Below the pieces are notes generated by a model. It did no database searches, had not been told where the DNA came from, and saw nothing but the letters and a program-made list of their open reading frames with translations. A program made the translations under genes and the position numbers. From assembly GCF_019279795.1 (NCBI RefSeq), contig NC_056738.1, positions 407,227,380 to 407,291,379 on the forward strand: a stretch of DNA of 64,000 nucleotides, written 5' to 3'. Shown piece by piece: positions 54,130 through 64,000 of this stretch (the first letter of the stretch is position 1; each line of letters starts with the position of its first letter). The stretch is from Protopterus annectens (lineage: Eukaryota; Chordata; Ceratodontiformes; Protopteridae).

Positions 54130-55070
54130 AACGAAGGTTAGACCCTTTTTGAACTTGCAGCTTTAGTGCCACTCAATTTCCTGAAAGACCACATTCTTGG
54201 TAGCACTCACCCTTGAAAGCCCTGATAAATATTTTACTTTTTCATAAAGAAAGGATCAGCCTAGGAGCAGACTCTACTTTTATACCTTAATTGGTGACAG
54301 AAATATTGCTTAACCATTGAAACCAGCTTGCGTGTATTCTTCTCTAAGCCCCAAAACAAGGGAGATGGGACCTTGCACTGGTTGTACATCTGGACGAAGG
54401 CCATCTGATGGAGAGTTAATTTGTTCGTAGCCTTTGAGCTAGGTAAGGAAGGTAAAATAGTTCAGCATATGTTTTCCAAGTGGTTAGCTAAATGTATACC
54501 CTTCTACTTTGAGAAAAGAGATCTACTTCAGAATCTCTAAGTTTCAAAACTTCAAATGGCCAAGACTGCAGGATTGAAGTTTTGAAACTTCAAAAATGTA
54601 GTTAAAAATGTATATTTTACATTTTTGCAAGGGGGGGGGGGGCAAACCCCTGCTAAGTAAATATACCAACTCCGAGATCGCAATACAGTGAGGAAAATGG
54701 TAAATTTCGTGTTCCGTACTGTACAGTGATCTCCATTCAAAATGTTTGAAGTTTCAGAACTTCTTTCTTATGGTGTTGGCTATTTGAAGTTTTGAAACTT
54801 TGAGCTTCTGAAGGGGATCCGAGAAAAGAGAACAGACCCCTGCAGGAGCACGTGAAAGTCCATTCTACCAGCAATGCCTTCCACGCCTTTGGCCTTTTTT
54901 TTACTCCAAGTAGATATCGTCTCAGTCCATTTGGGAAGTGATCACCTCATCTGTCCACACTTTGTCCAAGCCTTACTAACTGGACATAAGGCAGTGTTCT
55001 GCATGATTGTCCTTCACGGTATCCCCTCTTGGAATATGTGGGGTAGGCACAAGCTCCCCTTCCTTGGTCT
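54130..55070 (+). pseudogene. Ancient DIRS tyrosine recombinase fossil, split by a MITE-like repeat
   Basis: The decayed but ordered remnant holds a PFELAALVPLNFLKDHI-like block (near 54148; family PPFEPA...LKFLSWKTA), SKPQNKGDGTLHWLY (near 54345), LFVAFELGKEGKIVQHMFSK then WLAKCIPFYFEK (near 54420-54510; family LFVAYATGAQGKAISKQTISKWIAHCIRFCYSF), HSTSNAFHAF near 54863 (family HSTRATATSAAF) and HLICPHFVQALLTGHKAVF near 54940. The catalytic HxxR Arg is lost. An insertion at 54541-54798 splits it. Confidence 0.72.
54541..54798. mobile_element. MITE-like palindromic repeat inside the recombinase fossil
   Basis: 258 bp with terminal inverted repeats: left GTTTCAAAACTTCAAATGGC, right (reverse complement) GTTTCAAAACTTCAAATAGC. 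Two further copies of the TTGAAGTTTTGAAAC-type word lie inside (54575 and 54744), and a run of about 12 G at about 54631. It has no coding capacity. Its position between conserved recombinase blocks shows it is an insertion. The family is unknown. Confidence 0.62.
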
Positions 55071-55089
55071 GGAGGCAAGCTGCTGAAGC

Positions 55090-55200
55090 TCGTTTGTGAT
55101 ATGAAGTAGTATTGTAATGTGACCTGCGAAGAACGTGGTACAGTTGTGTGAGAACTCATAACTGGATTTTTGAATAGGGTCATTGTTGCAGTTCCAGCTC
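55090..55200 (+). repeat. Possible fossil DIRS ICR
   Basis: GAAGAACGTGGTACAGTTGTGTGAGAA... aligns with the ICR junction of A and E (GACGAACATAGTACAGTTGTGTACAC), in the expected place after the recombinase fossil. Short match, so tentative. Confidence 0.5.
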
Positions 55201-55619
55201 CTGGTGTCTTTCCTAGACAGACCACTATTGTAGGCTGTTTCCATCAAAGCTTAGGACTTCTGGGTGGGTTACTACAAGGAGGAGACTCGTACCTTTTTCA
55301 CTACATTATGTTGGCTATTGTACGTGTTGGACATGGTCTTCATGAGAATTGTTAACAGATATGAGAACTGATGATGGTCTGACTGGTTCTTTACTCTCTT
55401 TGATATACCAGTATCCTTCCTCACTTGACACCTTTACCTTTATGCAAGCCCAGCTTTGGGAGTTGCGCTGGTCAGATGAATGCCAGCTTGAGGCTGATTC
55501 TTGTCTAATGTGTAGTACTGCATCATTGGCCATACTCCAGCTACTGACTTTCTTCAGAATTGTCGATTTGAATTCTGTGTGTTTGTATAATGTATGGCTC
55601 CTGTAATTGAACTTTTGCA

Positions 55620-55960
55620 GGACAAAGGGTGCCCACATACATCAGCTTTTCATCTGGACAACTGCCTCATTCAGGCTGCATTCCTGGAGGAGATCCAGTA
55701 AATTATTTTCAGTCTTTACATTGCCTCTAAGTCTTCCATAGTCTCATTTATCCCCCACCCCACAAGTTTGTTTTTATATATGGGTGCACTTCTTAATTCA
55801 GAGGAAGAGAAAGCATTCTTAGCAACACAAAATGCCTTTTTCTGGCACAATATTTCCAGGTTAACCCCTCCTTGAAGTCTGTATCTCAGCAGTGGTACCT
55901 GCGGCACCATTTTTTAATTTCTGCCCAAACCCCTTCTGATAGTCCTACAGTGAGGCTGCT
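55620..55960 (+). pseudogene. Second ancient DIRS RT fossil
   Basis: FHLDNCLIQAAFLEEIQ (near 55648) matches the YLDDCLIQA box region with Asn for the second Asp. LYMGALLNSEEEKAFLATQ (near 55776) matches IFLGASLNT...AFLTPEKQ. It lies downstream of the recombinase fossil, so it belongs to a different or rearranged copy. Confidence 0.6.
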
Positions 55961-55969
55961 CATTTCCTT

Positions 55970-57840
55970 TGTCAGTAAGTCGGTGTTAGTTTAAAAAAAA
56001 ACAGCTCTCTTGGAATACCTTAGGGCAGTGTTAGTCTTGAAATATACTTTTTAATTAATGATGCAATATCATGTTCTAATGTGTTTATGGTTGCTACAGT
56101 TGTTTGTTCTTGTCTCACATGTAGTGGCATATATTGCCTCTTGCAGTCTGAGATAACTAGTTTGTACTAAGCATTATTGTATGTTGTTTGTAAATAAGTC
56201 AGAAAGATGCACTGTAGCTGCGTTTACTGGAACAAGCCGTACACATACCTGTCACTAAATTTGGCAAACGCAATCGCCATGTGCATGCACAGGTAAATTT
56301 CCCGTGAGCTGTTTTCTATTTGTATCCATACTAGATTACTGTACTACAAAGGTTTCCACTGCAGGCCACTATTTCTCTCTGCAGGCCACTATTTCCCTCT
56401 GCTTGTCTGCTTTTATACGAGCTAACCCATAACCTGCCTTCTTTCACTCAGACCTCATGCTCCCTTAAGCTCCTAACCACCAACACATGCATAACTTTCA
56501 CTCAGACCCCATGCTCCCCTATGCTCCATACCACCAACGCACACCATTTACATTTACTCCCAGAACATTAACAGCTTTCAGTGCGACTCTTTCTAATGCT
56601 TAATGTTGCTTTTTTTTTCCAGTCAGCTGTTATTTATTGTTGCATTTTTAAACAGACATGCTAGCATATTTCTGACTCAGTGTTTGCATTTTACAGCACC
56701 CCATGTTAGCGTAAATCTAGCTCAGTATTGGATTTCTAAACTCTCCTAGATAGCGTATTTCTGAATCAGTATAACTGTTGTATATTCAAAGGTCCTAGTT
56801 AGCGTGTCATTGAAGCAGTATAATGTCCTGTGTCTTAAAGTACATAGAAATGAGTTGTATTGCACTGTAATTAAGTTCTACTTGTTCATTCAGCTATATG
56901 GGTGTATATCTTGAATTTACAGACCATTTTGACTAGAAGTGATATGCAAGCTGCTTAACCATACCAAGTGTTAGTCTGCTAAGCATTGGTTTTTATTTCA
57001 ATTGCAAATGTTTGTTCTCATCAACTGTATGCAAGTAATTTGATTGTAACCTATTACTAAATTGTTCTCTTTACTATGTACTCTACCTGATCCCCTAATA
57101 CCTACCTCATTCACTTCTCCCTACATAGTTTTTCTCTCTCCTTTTACCTCCTACCTGTTATGCCTCTTTTTCTATTAATACACTCCTAAACATCTCAATT
57201 ACGTTTTTCTCCTCCTATCTTGTCCTACCCCTCTCTTCTACTTGTTATTCCTCTTATTTTTCATCCCTTGAATATTGCAACAAATTCTCTCTCTCACCTT
57301 ACAGCCTGATAACTCTAGTCTCCTGTAGAGTGTTGCCTGCTCAGTTAGTATCATCCGGACTAAGGAAGACGTCTTAGAACTGTCACATTATCGGGCATCT
57401 GCAGCGCAGTTACTTTTCCCTACCAAACCTTTAAAGTGTACGTGGATATACCTTGTATTTTGCTGTTTGGGCTGTAGACTTTGTGTTTAGCTGTGTATTG
57501 TACCCGTAGCGTTGCGGTAGCAGCCTACTGCAGTCCTCATTCATCCCCTCTTCTTTCCTTCTTTCCCTCGCTCACTTTTGCTAGAGCATTTCACTTTTTG
57601 CTACAAAATTTCACCACAAGGTGGAAGCATACTCTCATAATTATACAGCCTATCCCCATATTTTCTGCCCTAATCACATGATGTTCCTACTGCTAGCTAT
57701 AACTTTCCATACACACCTCTACTTCCCCAGGTTTTAGCTTTTAAAAGCCTGTACTTTGTGTATATAGTACAAATTCTGTTTTGTACTTACCAAACTGGTT
57801 TGACTATAACTCTGTGGTTTTGAACGAGTCCAAGTCGCTG
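55970..57840. other. Unassigned DNA with small tandem duplications
   Basis: Two local duplications: a unit of about 21 bp with GCAGGCCACTATTT at about 56360-56400, and a unit of about 53 bp starting TTTCACTCAGACC at 56442 and 56495. The C/T-rich part after about 57060 may be 5' untranslated sequence of the LINE that follows. Confidence 0.45.
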
Positions 57841-57841
57841 A

Positions 57842-60800
57842 TTGATTGTTTATCCTAGCGTAATCCCTCTCTTCCTCTTCTCAACCTGCTCCATTCGCAC
57901 TACGGGCTCACTCCGCTCCCCTGCCTCCATTTCCCACCCGGCTCCATCACCCCTACACTTATACCGACACAACCACTCCCACTTTAATTTCAGCCAATCA
58001 CATTCCTCCTCCTACTCTCACTTCCTACCACCCACTCCTTTACCTATCTCTTTTCTAATATCCTACTCCACACAGGGACTCCCACCCACTCCTCTCCATC
58101 CCCTCATCATTTACTACTCTTCTCACTACTCCTACCCTTATTATTTAATTACACCTTACCACTGGCAAGAAATTCTTACCTCCACTACACCCTACACACC
58201 TTCAACACTAATATGCCACTTAAGCATGCAACCACTCACTCTAATACTACTTCCCATCCTTTTCTCCTACCTTCACTACCACACCTGCATCTATACCATA
58301 CACCGTTCCCCCCCTTTCACAGTACCATCTTACAGTATGAGCAAGAGTCACCCCCCACTACTATCTCTCCATACCTCTTCAGTCATAAGCGCAATTTTTC
58401 TCTTTCCTACTAAACTTATTACTGACAATAGAAACCCAGTTCCCTTTTCACTCACACCCAACCTTAATACCACCTTGACCCCAAAACAAATACCAAATCC
58501 TCTAAGTTCCTTTTCTCATTCATCAACTCATCTCCATTCTTCTCTCAGGTGGCATTCAACCTAATCCCGGGCCCTCAAACACCCTCCCTTCCAACACACC
58601 CTTATCCCCCTCCCCAAAACAAATCTCTACTTTTTGGTACATTGAACACCCAAAGTCTATGTAACAAAATTTCCAACCTCCACGCTTGGCTCCTCCACAA
58701 CCACCCAGACATCCTATCTATCACCGAAACATGGTTGAAACCTCATATTAAAGACCCCAAAATTACCCCTCAACTACTATATCATAAGAAATGACCGAAC
58801 CCATAAGAAAGGTGGTAGAGTAGCCCTACTGTTCTCTTCCTTCCTATCTGTAACACCTTATACTAAATCTATACCCCAATTTGGCATTGCTGAGCTAACC
58901 CTGGCCCTCTTTTAAACATAAATCAACACAAAAAGATATGTATTTCTTCTCCTTATATTCCACTCAGTGATAATGTCTCTACCCTCGAAGAAATCCTCTC
59001 CTGGTTCTCATCTAACATAAGTAATGAAACTATAATTCTACGTGATGTTAATATAAACTGGGCCACCATTCAATCCCCCACTACCCCTCATAACCTAAAC
59101 CTGTACAACTTTACCCATCTAATCAACTCTCTTACGAGACCCTCTAAAAATGGCTCCCCTGGAACCACCCTAGACTGAATACTAGTCCCTCACCCCCATA
59201 CTATCGCTGATAAGGGAATATTTCCTGACTCTTAGTAACCATCTCCCTGATTTCGCTCATTGTACACCCACCTATTTACATCTATCTCATAACTATATTT
59301 CCACTCGCTCTCTTAAAAACTTCAACTCCCAATCTTTCTCTGAATCACTAAAATATACTAACTGAACCCCTCTAAATTTCCTCCCTTTAGATGACGCAGC
59401 GACTTACTTCAACACTACTTTCATCAACCTGCTAAATAGCTCTGCTCCCATTAAAACCAAAAGAATTAAATACAGTACTGCCCCCTGGCTAACCAAAGAA
59501 ACTATGTAACCCTCATGCACCTCAGGAGCAAAGTGTAGAAAAACTACCAGAAGCACAAATCTCCTTCCTCCCTGACTGACTATAAACTTCATAACGAAGT
59601 CAAACAACACATAGCCTATGACTGAAAATCCTATTACACCCTACTCCAAAACAGCCACAAAACTAACCCTAAAAAGTTCTGGAATAGTATCACTTCCCTC
59701 CTACACCCTGGTAAAAAGTTAACCCTTGCCCTGTCTCTAACACCTCTGACCTCTCCTTAGCTACCCAATTTAACTCCTCCTTCATTGACTCTTATCACTA
59801 AACTCACTATTTCCTTTACAAATAACATACCCAGCCCACAATCCCCATCTCCCTCAACTCTCCCTCCTTAAGCAACACAGCATCTCAACCCCATCCTTTT
59901 ACTCTCCAACCGGTTCCTATCTCTACCATAAAGAAACACCTACATAACTTGAAGGCATGTTCAAATGCCCCAGATGACTTTCCCTCTAACTTCCTCAAGC
60001 TAACAGCCAATGGCATTGCCTACCCCATCTCTATCCTAATTAACTGGTCAATCCAAGAGTCTTGTGTACCAATTCTCTGGGGAAAAAAAGCCTTTATCAT
60101 CCCCTACACAAAGGTGGAAACAATATTGACATGTCTAACTTCTGACCAATAGCCTTTCTCTCTCTCTCTAAAATTTTAGAAAAATGCATTCACCTACAAC
60201 AACTAACCCTACCTGCTTGATAACCATCTGCTTACCCCTGCACAACATAGTTTTAGGCCTGGGCACAGCACCACCACTGCTCTCCTCTCCTTCCTCGAAA
60301 TTATCAATTCTGCACGCAACTCTGGCAATATTGTATCTACCCTCCTACTCAATTTATCCAAAGTTTTCGATACAATCTCACACAGCCTCCTCTTGTCTAA
60401 ACTCTCTCATCTTAACATATCTATACCCCCATTATCAACTGATTCTCCAGTTACCTCTATAATAGACAGCAATCAGTCAAGTGGAAAAACTGTACATCCC
60501 CTTTCCTTTACACCCTTACAGGAGTACCATAGGGATCCATCTTAGGCCCCCTACTATTTAATGTATTCATAAATGACTTCCACCAATGTATTCCAAATGC
60601 CAAGCTCGTCCAATATGCAGACAACTCTACTATAATCTGCTCCGCGGAATCAATCCCCTAACTAAACAAACAAACCCAAGAAGCCTTCGTATCAACCTAG
60701 AACTGGATGTTAAACCAACCATCTAGCACTAAATGCTTCCAAAACCAAACTTAATGATATTTACCCCTTCAAAGTATACTAAAATAGACAAGGACTTCTT

Positions 60801-61650
60801 CACCATAGCAATCCAAAACAGGACCTCCATTGGAATCGTACCAAATACTAAGCTACTAGGTGTCACTATTGAACAACTTAAATTTGATATTCACCTCCAC
60901 TCAAACATAAAGAAAACCCACCAAAAATTAGGCATATTCTACCATCACAACCAATTCCTTCCTCCCTCAACCAAACAAGTCCTCTCTGCCACCTACCTCA
61001 TTCCCTCACTCACGTAAGGTGCCCCCCTACTTACTAATCTTCAGTCCACTCTAAAAACTAAACTAGCTTCCTGCTATAACAAAATTGCAACGTTTGCTAC
61101 TAGCGCAAAATCCTCTTGTCATCACTGTAATGCCGTCCGCAAACTAAATTGGCTTGAATTACCCTATCACCTCTCCTTCATCCAAGTTTTTCATGCACAT
61201 AAACTTTTCTTCAAACCCTTTCTTTGCCTTAACCTTGACTCCTCCCTTAAACTGCAACAGCCTGATAGACTGCTTAGGTCAAACAATCAAAACCTACTCT
61301 AAATACATAAACCTGCTCAAAACCCAGGCACATTCCTTTTGTCCTTGTCTCTATCCCGACTCTGGAACTCCCTTCCTCCACTAATTTGTACCACCAGCAA
61401 CCATGCCACCTTCAAAACCTTGCTCCATTCCCACCTCTTATCCCTCTGGGATTGTTCCTGCTCCCATCCCTCCTGATCCTCCTCTACTGAACTATATCCA
61501 ACCCATCTCCCTTTCTCTAATCTCATGGGAAGGGAACTTCTCTAATTTATCATTACTTGGATATCTTTCTTCTAATTCTTCCACCCCTCCTACCTCTCTT
61601 TCTCAATATTACACAACACTGACCCCCACTGTCTTATCCCCTGGCTAACT
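57842..61650 (+). mobile_element. L2/CR1-group LINE, decayed but nearly full length
   Basis: A C-rich, G-poor + strand. The 5' part (57842-58560) is Ser/His/Pro/Thr-rich and ends at a 2A-like remnant. The endonuclease starts LFGTLNTQSLCNKISNLH (near 58632) with DILSITETWLKPHIKD (near 58709). RT shows LVPQ-like, GSILGPLLFNVFINDF (near 60535), QYADNSTIIC (60611-60640; YADD is YADN), and the C-terminal block LWNSLPPL (near 61365) and HLLSLWDCS. Many stops and shifts. The jockey-superfamily group (L2/CR1/Rex) is clear; the exact clade is not. Confidence 0.78.
58539..58574 (+). other. 2A-like peptide remnant before the LINE endonuclease
   Basis: In one frame the DNA reads LLSGGIQPNPGP, close to the 2A ribosome-skipping consensus D(V/I)ExNPGP, with Gly and Gln in place of Asp and Glu. 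Such motifs are known at this place in some APE-type LINEs. The endonuclease is now in another frame, so the element no longer works here. Confidence 0.55.
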
Positions 61651-64000
61651 CTCCCCTTACATCTTCCATACCTGCCTCTTCCCTACATTCCTATAGCTTT
61701 CATGTCACCTATCATACCTTAATCTTCCTATTCTCTCATTCTTTTATTTTCTTTCTTCCAGTCTGACTTGAAAAGTCACTATTAGAGACTATGTAAATAT
61801 ATTTACAGATACATACATAATTTGATTACCCTGTAGAGGCATTGAATATTATTTCTTTTGATAGTATATTTTTCATTATTTGGAGCTTTTCTCCCCAGGA
61901 CTCCATTGAAAACTGGTTCCTTGGCCCATTGGGCTGTCCTGGTAAACTGTAAAATAGTGTTGTCAGCCTATACCAGTTTGTTGCATGGCCTGTTTTATGT
62001 TGTTGGTCCCCATAGCATGGCTTCATATGAAGAAACTGTAGTGGCACCTGAAAAACAGGTGGCACCACCTTGCTTAATGGTTGCAGTGTCCCATTCTTCT
62101 GTTACCTTGCATCAATAAAAACTTCTCATGTTGAGTAGAACAAGTCTGACCCTAAAAATTCTCTTCTAAATGGAAGTTAACTTTAATATTTGACTACTTG
62201 GCTGTCTTCCAAGTTATCATAAAACACAGTTGAAACCTGTTTACTTTTGCAGTTGCATCTGATATTTTGATTTAATTTAAAAATGTTCACATCATATTGT
62301 GCTGCAGAAGCAATGAGAGCCATTTGCTAAATAAAAGGGACTCGTCCTAGGCCCAGTGGACTTTCCTGGTCAACAAATGCAATAAATAAGTAAGTAAAGC
62401 ACAAACTGAAAATGGACTCAGCATGAACTAAGTAAACTACTAAGAGACTTGCTTGGGATTAACAGTAAATGTACTGAAGCATTAGCAGTTATGTGAGGGG
62501 TGGAGGAATTGAAAAGACAAAAGTGTAATAGATTTCCTAACCACATAGGACAGCCCACTGGACAAAAGCATGCCCTTTCAGGGGCAGCCAGTGAGCACAT
62601 GATGAAGTGACTTGATCAGGGTCACTATGTAGATAGTCAAAGGCTGAGAGGGAGTCAAGTCCTGCTCTAAAAGAAATCTGTCATTAATGATTTGTAGCCT
62701 TATTCATATGCTCCAAGTGCCAGACGACCTGTTAAAACCCAGCACAGAACATTGCACAGTCACTTCTGCAAACAACTTAAAATGCATTCATAGTTAAAGT
62801 AGTAACACTAAATCTGCAGGCTGCATACTCTTCAGTTTATTTGCAGCCAAATAAACATGATGTCAAAAGAAAAAAAAAACAGAAACCAAAGATTGTACCC
62901 AAGAAAACATTGCTATAGGACAGGCTTCCTTACTTTATACCATAAATTCTCTGTGATGCAGGAACCAAATGTTTATAAACACACAACACGCACAGTCTGC
63001 CTCAGCTGCTTTATCATCCATATCTCTCGCAGTTTGGGGATAACCGTGGGTTGTCTTCACCTTCACTCCTTCAAATGAATTTTTGTGAAGCCTTTTTCAA
63101 ATCTCTGAAACACATCTTAATCATAGACATAATATTGTCTTGCTGTCTCTTTTATGCATAGTCTGCAACTTTTGGGATGAGATGATGGAAAATAGGAGTG
63201 TTTCTGTCTGGCTTGTGTAGAAAATATTCACTTTCTGAAATAATTGAAAAAATGTTTTTATTTTGCAAGCAATGCTATACTGCACATTTTCTTACAACTG
63301 TTTTTCATCCACAATACTAGATAGGAATGATGACTTGTTGCTTTGTCTTCAGTTAAATATATCTGGTGCAGGTTAGTGTTTTCAGCTTCTGAAAAGAAAT
63401 TTGAGTGCAGAGTATTCTGTACTTAACCTTGGTTTCTGTTGTCTGCCTAAATGCCTGACCGTTTTTCCTTCTCATACATTACACTATACCCCAGAACCTA
63501 CATATTGTCACATTTCTTTTAATGACCTTTTTAAGTTTTACTTTTTCTCATTCTTTTCACATAAAACAGTCCAAATATGGATGAGGGGCTTCCAGCCCAT
63601 GCCAGCTCTTTCATTAAAATGAAAAATCCCTTTTCACAGCGGTTTGTTGCTGACTTCTCGCCCTCCCATTAACTGCAGTCGTTAACAGTTGCATTATACA
63701 TTTTCCACTCCTTGATCTTGATACAGATAACTTCATCAAAGGGACCCCTTAATGAGTACTGACCATAACCAGCTGCCTAGATCACCTTGTACTGGATCTG
63801 TCCCTGCCAAGAATCAGTACTGTAACAGTGAATTGAGAACAGTATCATAATTACAGATGTTTTAGCATATTATATTAGTACCAGTAACCTCCTTCTATGC
63901 CTAGGGTATCCCTGTGTTTTGGTGGGTTCCTAGACTATTTGCACCTTCCCTTTCATTCACTTGACCAGACACCCTCCTCTTCAGGGTTCAACAGGTGGTT
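61651..64000. other. Unassigned host-like DNA with SINE-like fragments
   Basis: A MIR-like minus-strand fragment is likely at about 62600-62680 (reverse complement AGTGACCCTGATCAAGTCAC). A phrase like GCCCAGTGGGCTGTCCTGG recurs at about 61926, 62352 and, inverted, 62542. A short AATAAATAAGTAAG tail lies at 62381. No gene recognised. Confidence 0.45.

Overview
The window looks like nuclear DNA from a vertebrate with a large, transposon-swollen genome, most likely an amphibian or lungfish-type non-amniote. The grounds are abundant DIRS-type tyrosine-recombinase retrotransposons, CR1-, L1-, L2- and RTE-like LINEs, a mariner, tRNA-derived SINEs, AT-rich filler, and one spliced exon whose 27 codons look like splicing factor SF3B2. 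Nothing is bacterial or viral. The organism is inferred, not proven. Almost every long reading frame here belongs to a retroelement, and the only host coding segment I can support is the small exon at 1085-1165. || Layout: 1-2194 host sequence with the candidate exon. 2195-24359 is a Russian-doll cluster of four DIRS elements of about 5.5 kb each. Element A (2195-5578, 16640-18347, 23961-24359) is split twice. B (5579-10542, 16108-16639) sits in A's RNase H region, C (10543-16107) sits in B's recombinase gene, and D (18348-23960) sits in A's internal complementary region. 24360-32640 is mostly unassigned DNA holding a very old DIRS fossil split by a mariner, and an old SINE. 32640-42190 is a CR1-like LINE split by DIRS element E (35819-41356). 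42200-51240 is an old L1-like LINE split by F (42926-49410), a DIRS element of a different family that itself carries a SINE. 51290-53130 holds a CR1 fossil followed by an RTE-like LINE 3' end. 53140-56000 holds DIRS fossils, one split by a palindromic MITE-like repeat. 57840-61650 is an L2/CR1-type LINE. The rest is unassigned. || How the elements work: each DIRS copy has a left inverted terminal repeat (ITR) with a TATA box and usually a CRE-like TGACGTCA, then a Cys-rich gag, an RT-RNase H-methyltransferase frame, a tyrosine recombinase in an overlapping frame, an internal complementary region (ICR) that spells the circle junction in reverse complement, and a right ITR with a short extension. 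The ICRs fix the element ends to the base. With those ends, all six insertions fall at the same target core, AG^TT, with no target-site duplication. All copies carry stops and frameshifts, so none looks autonomous as read. C has the longest intact RT-RNase H frame, and F has a recombinase frame with only one stop.
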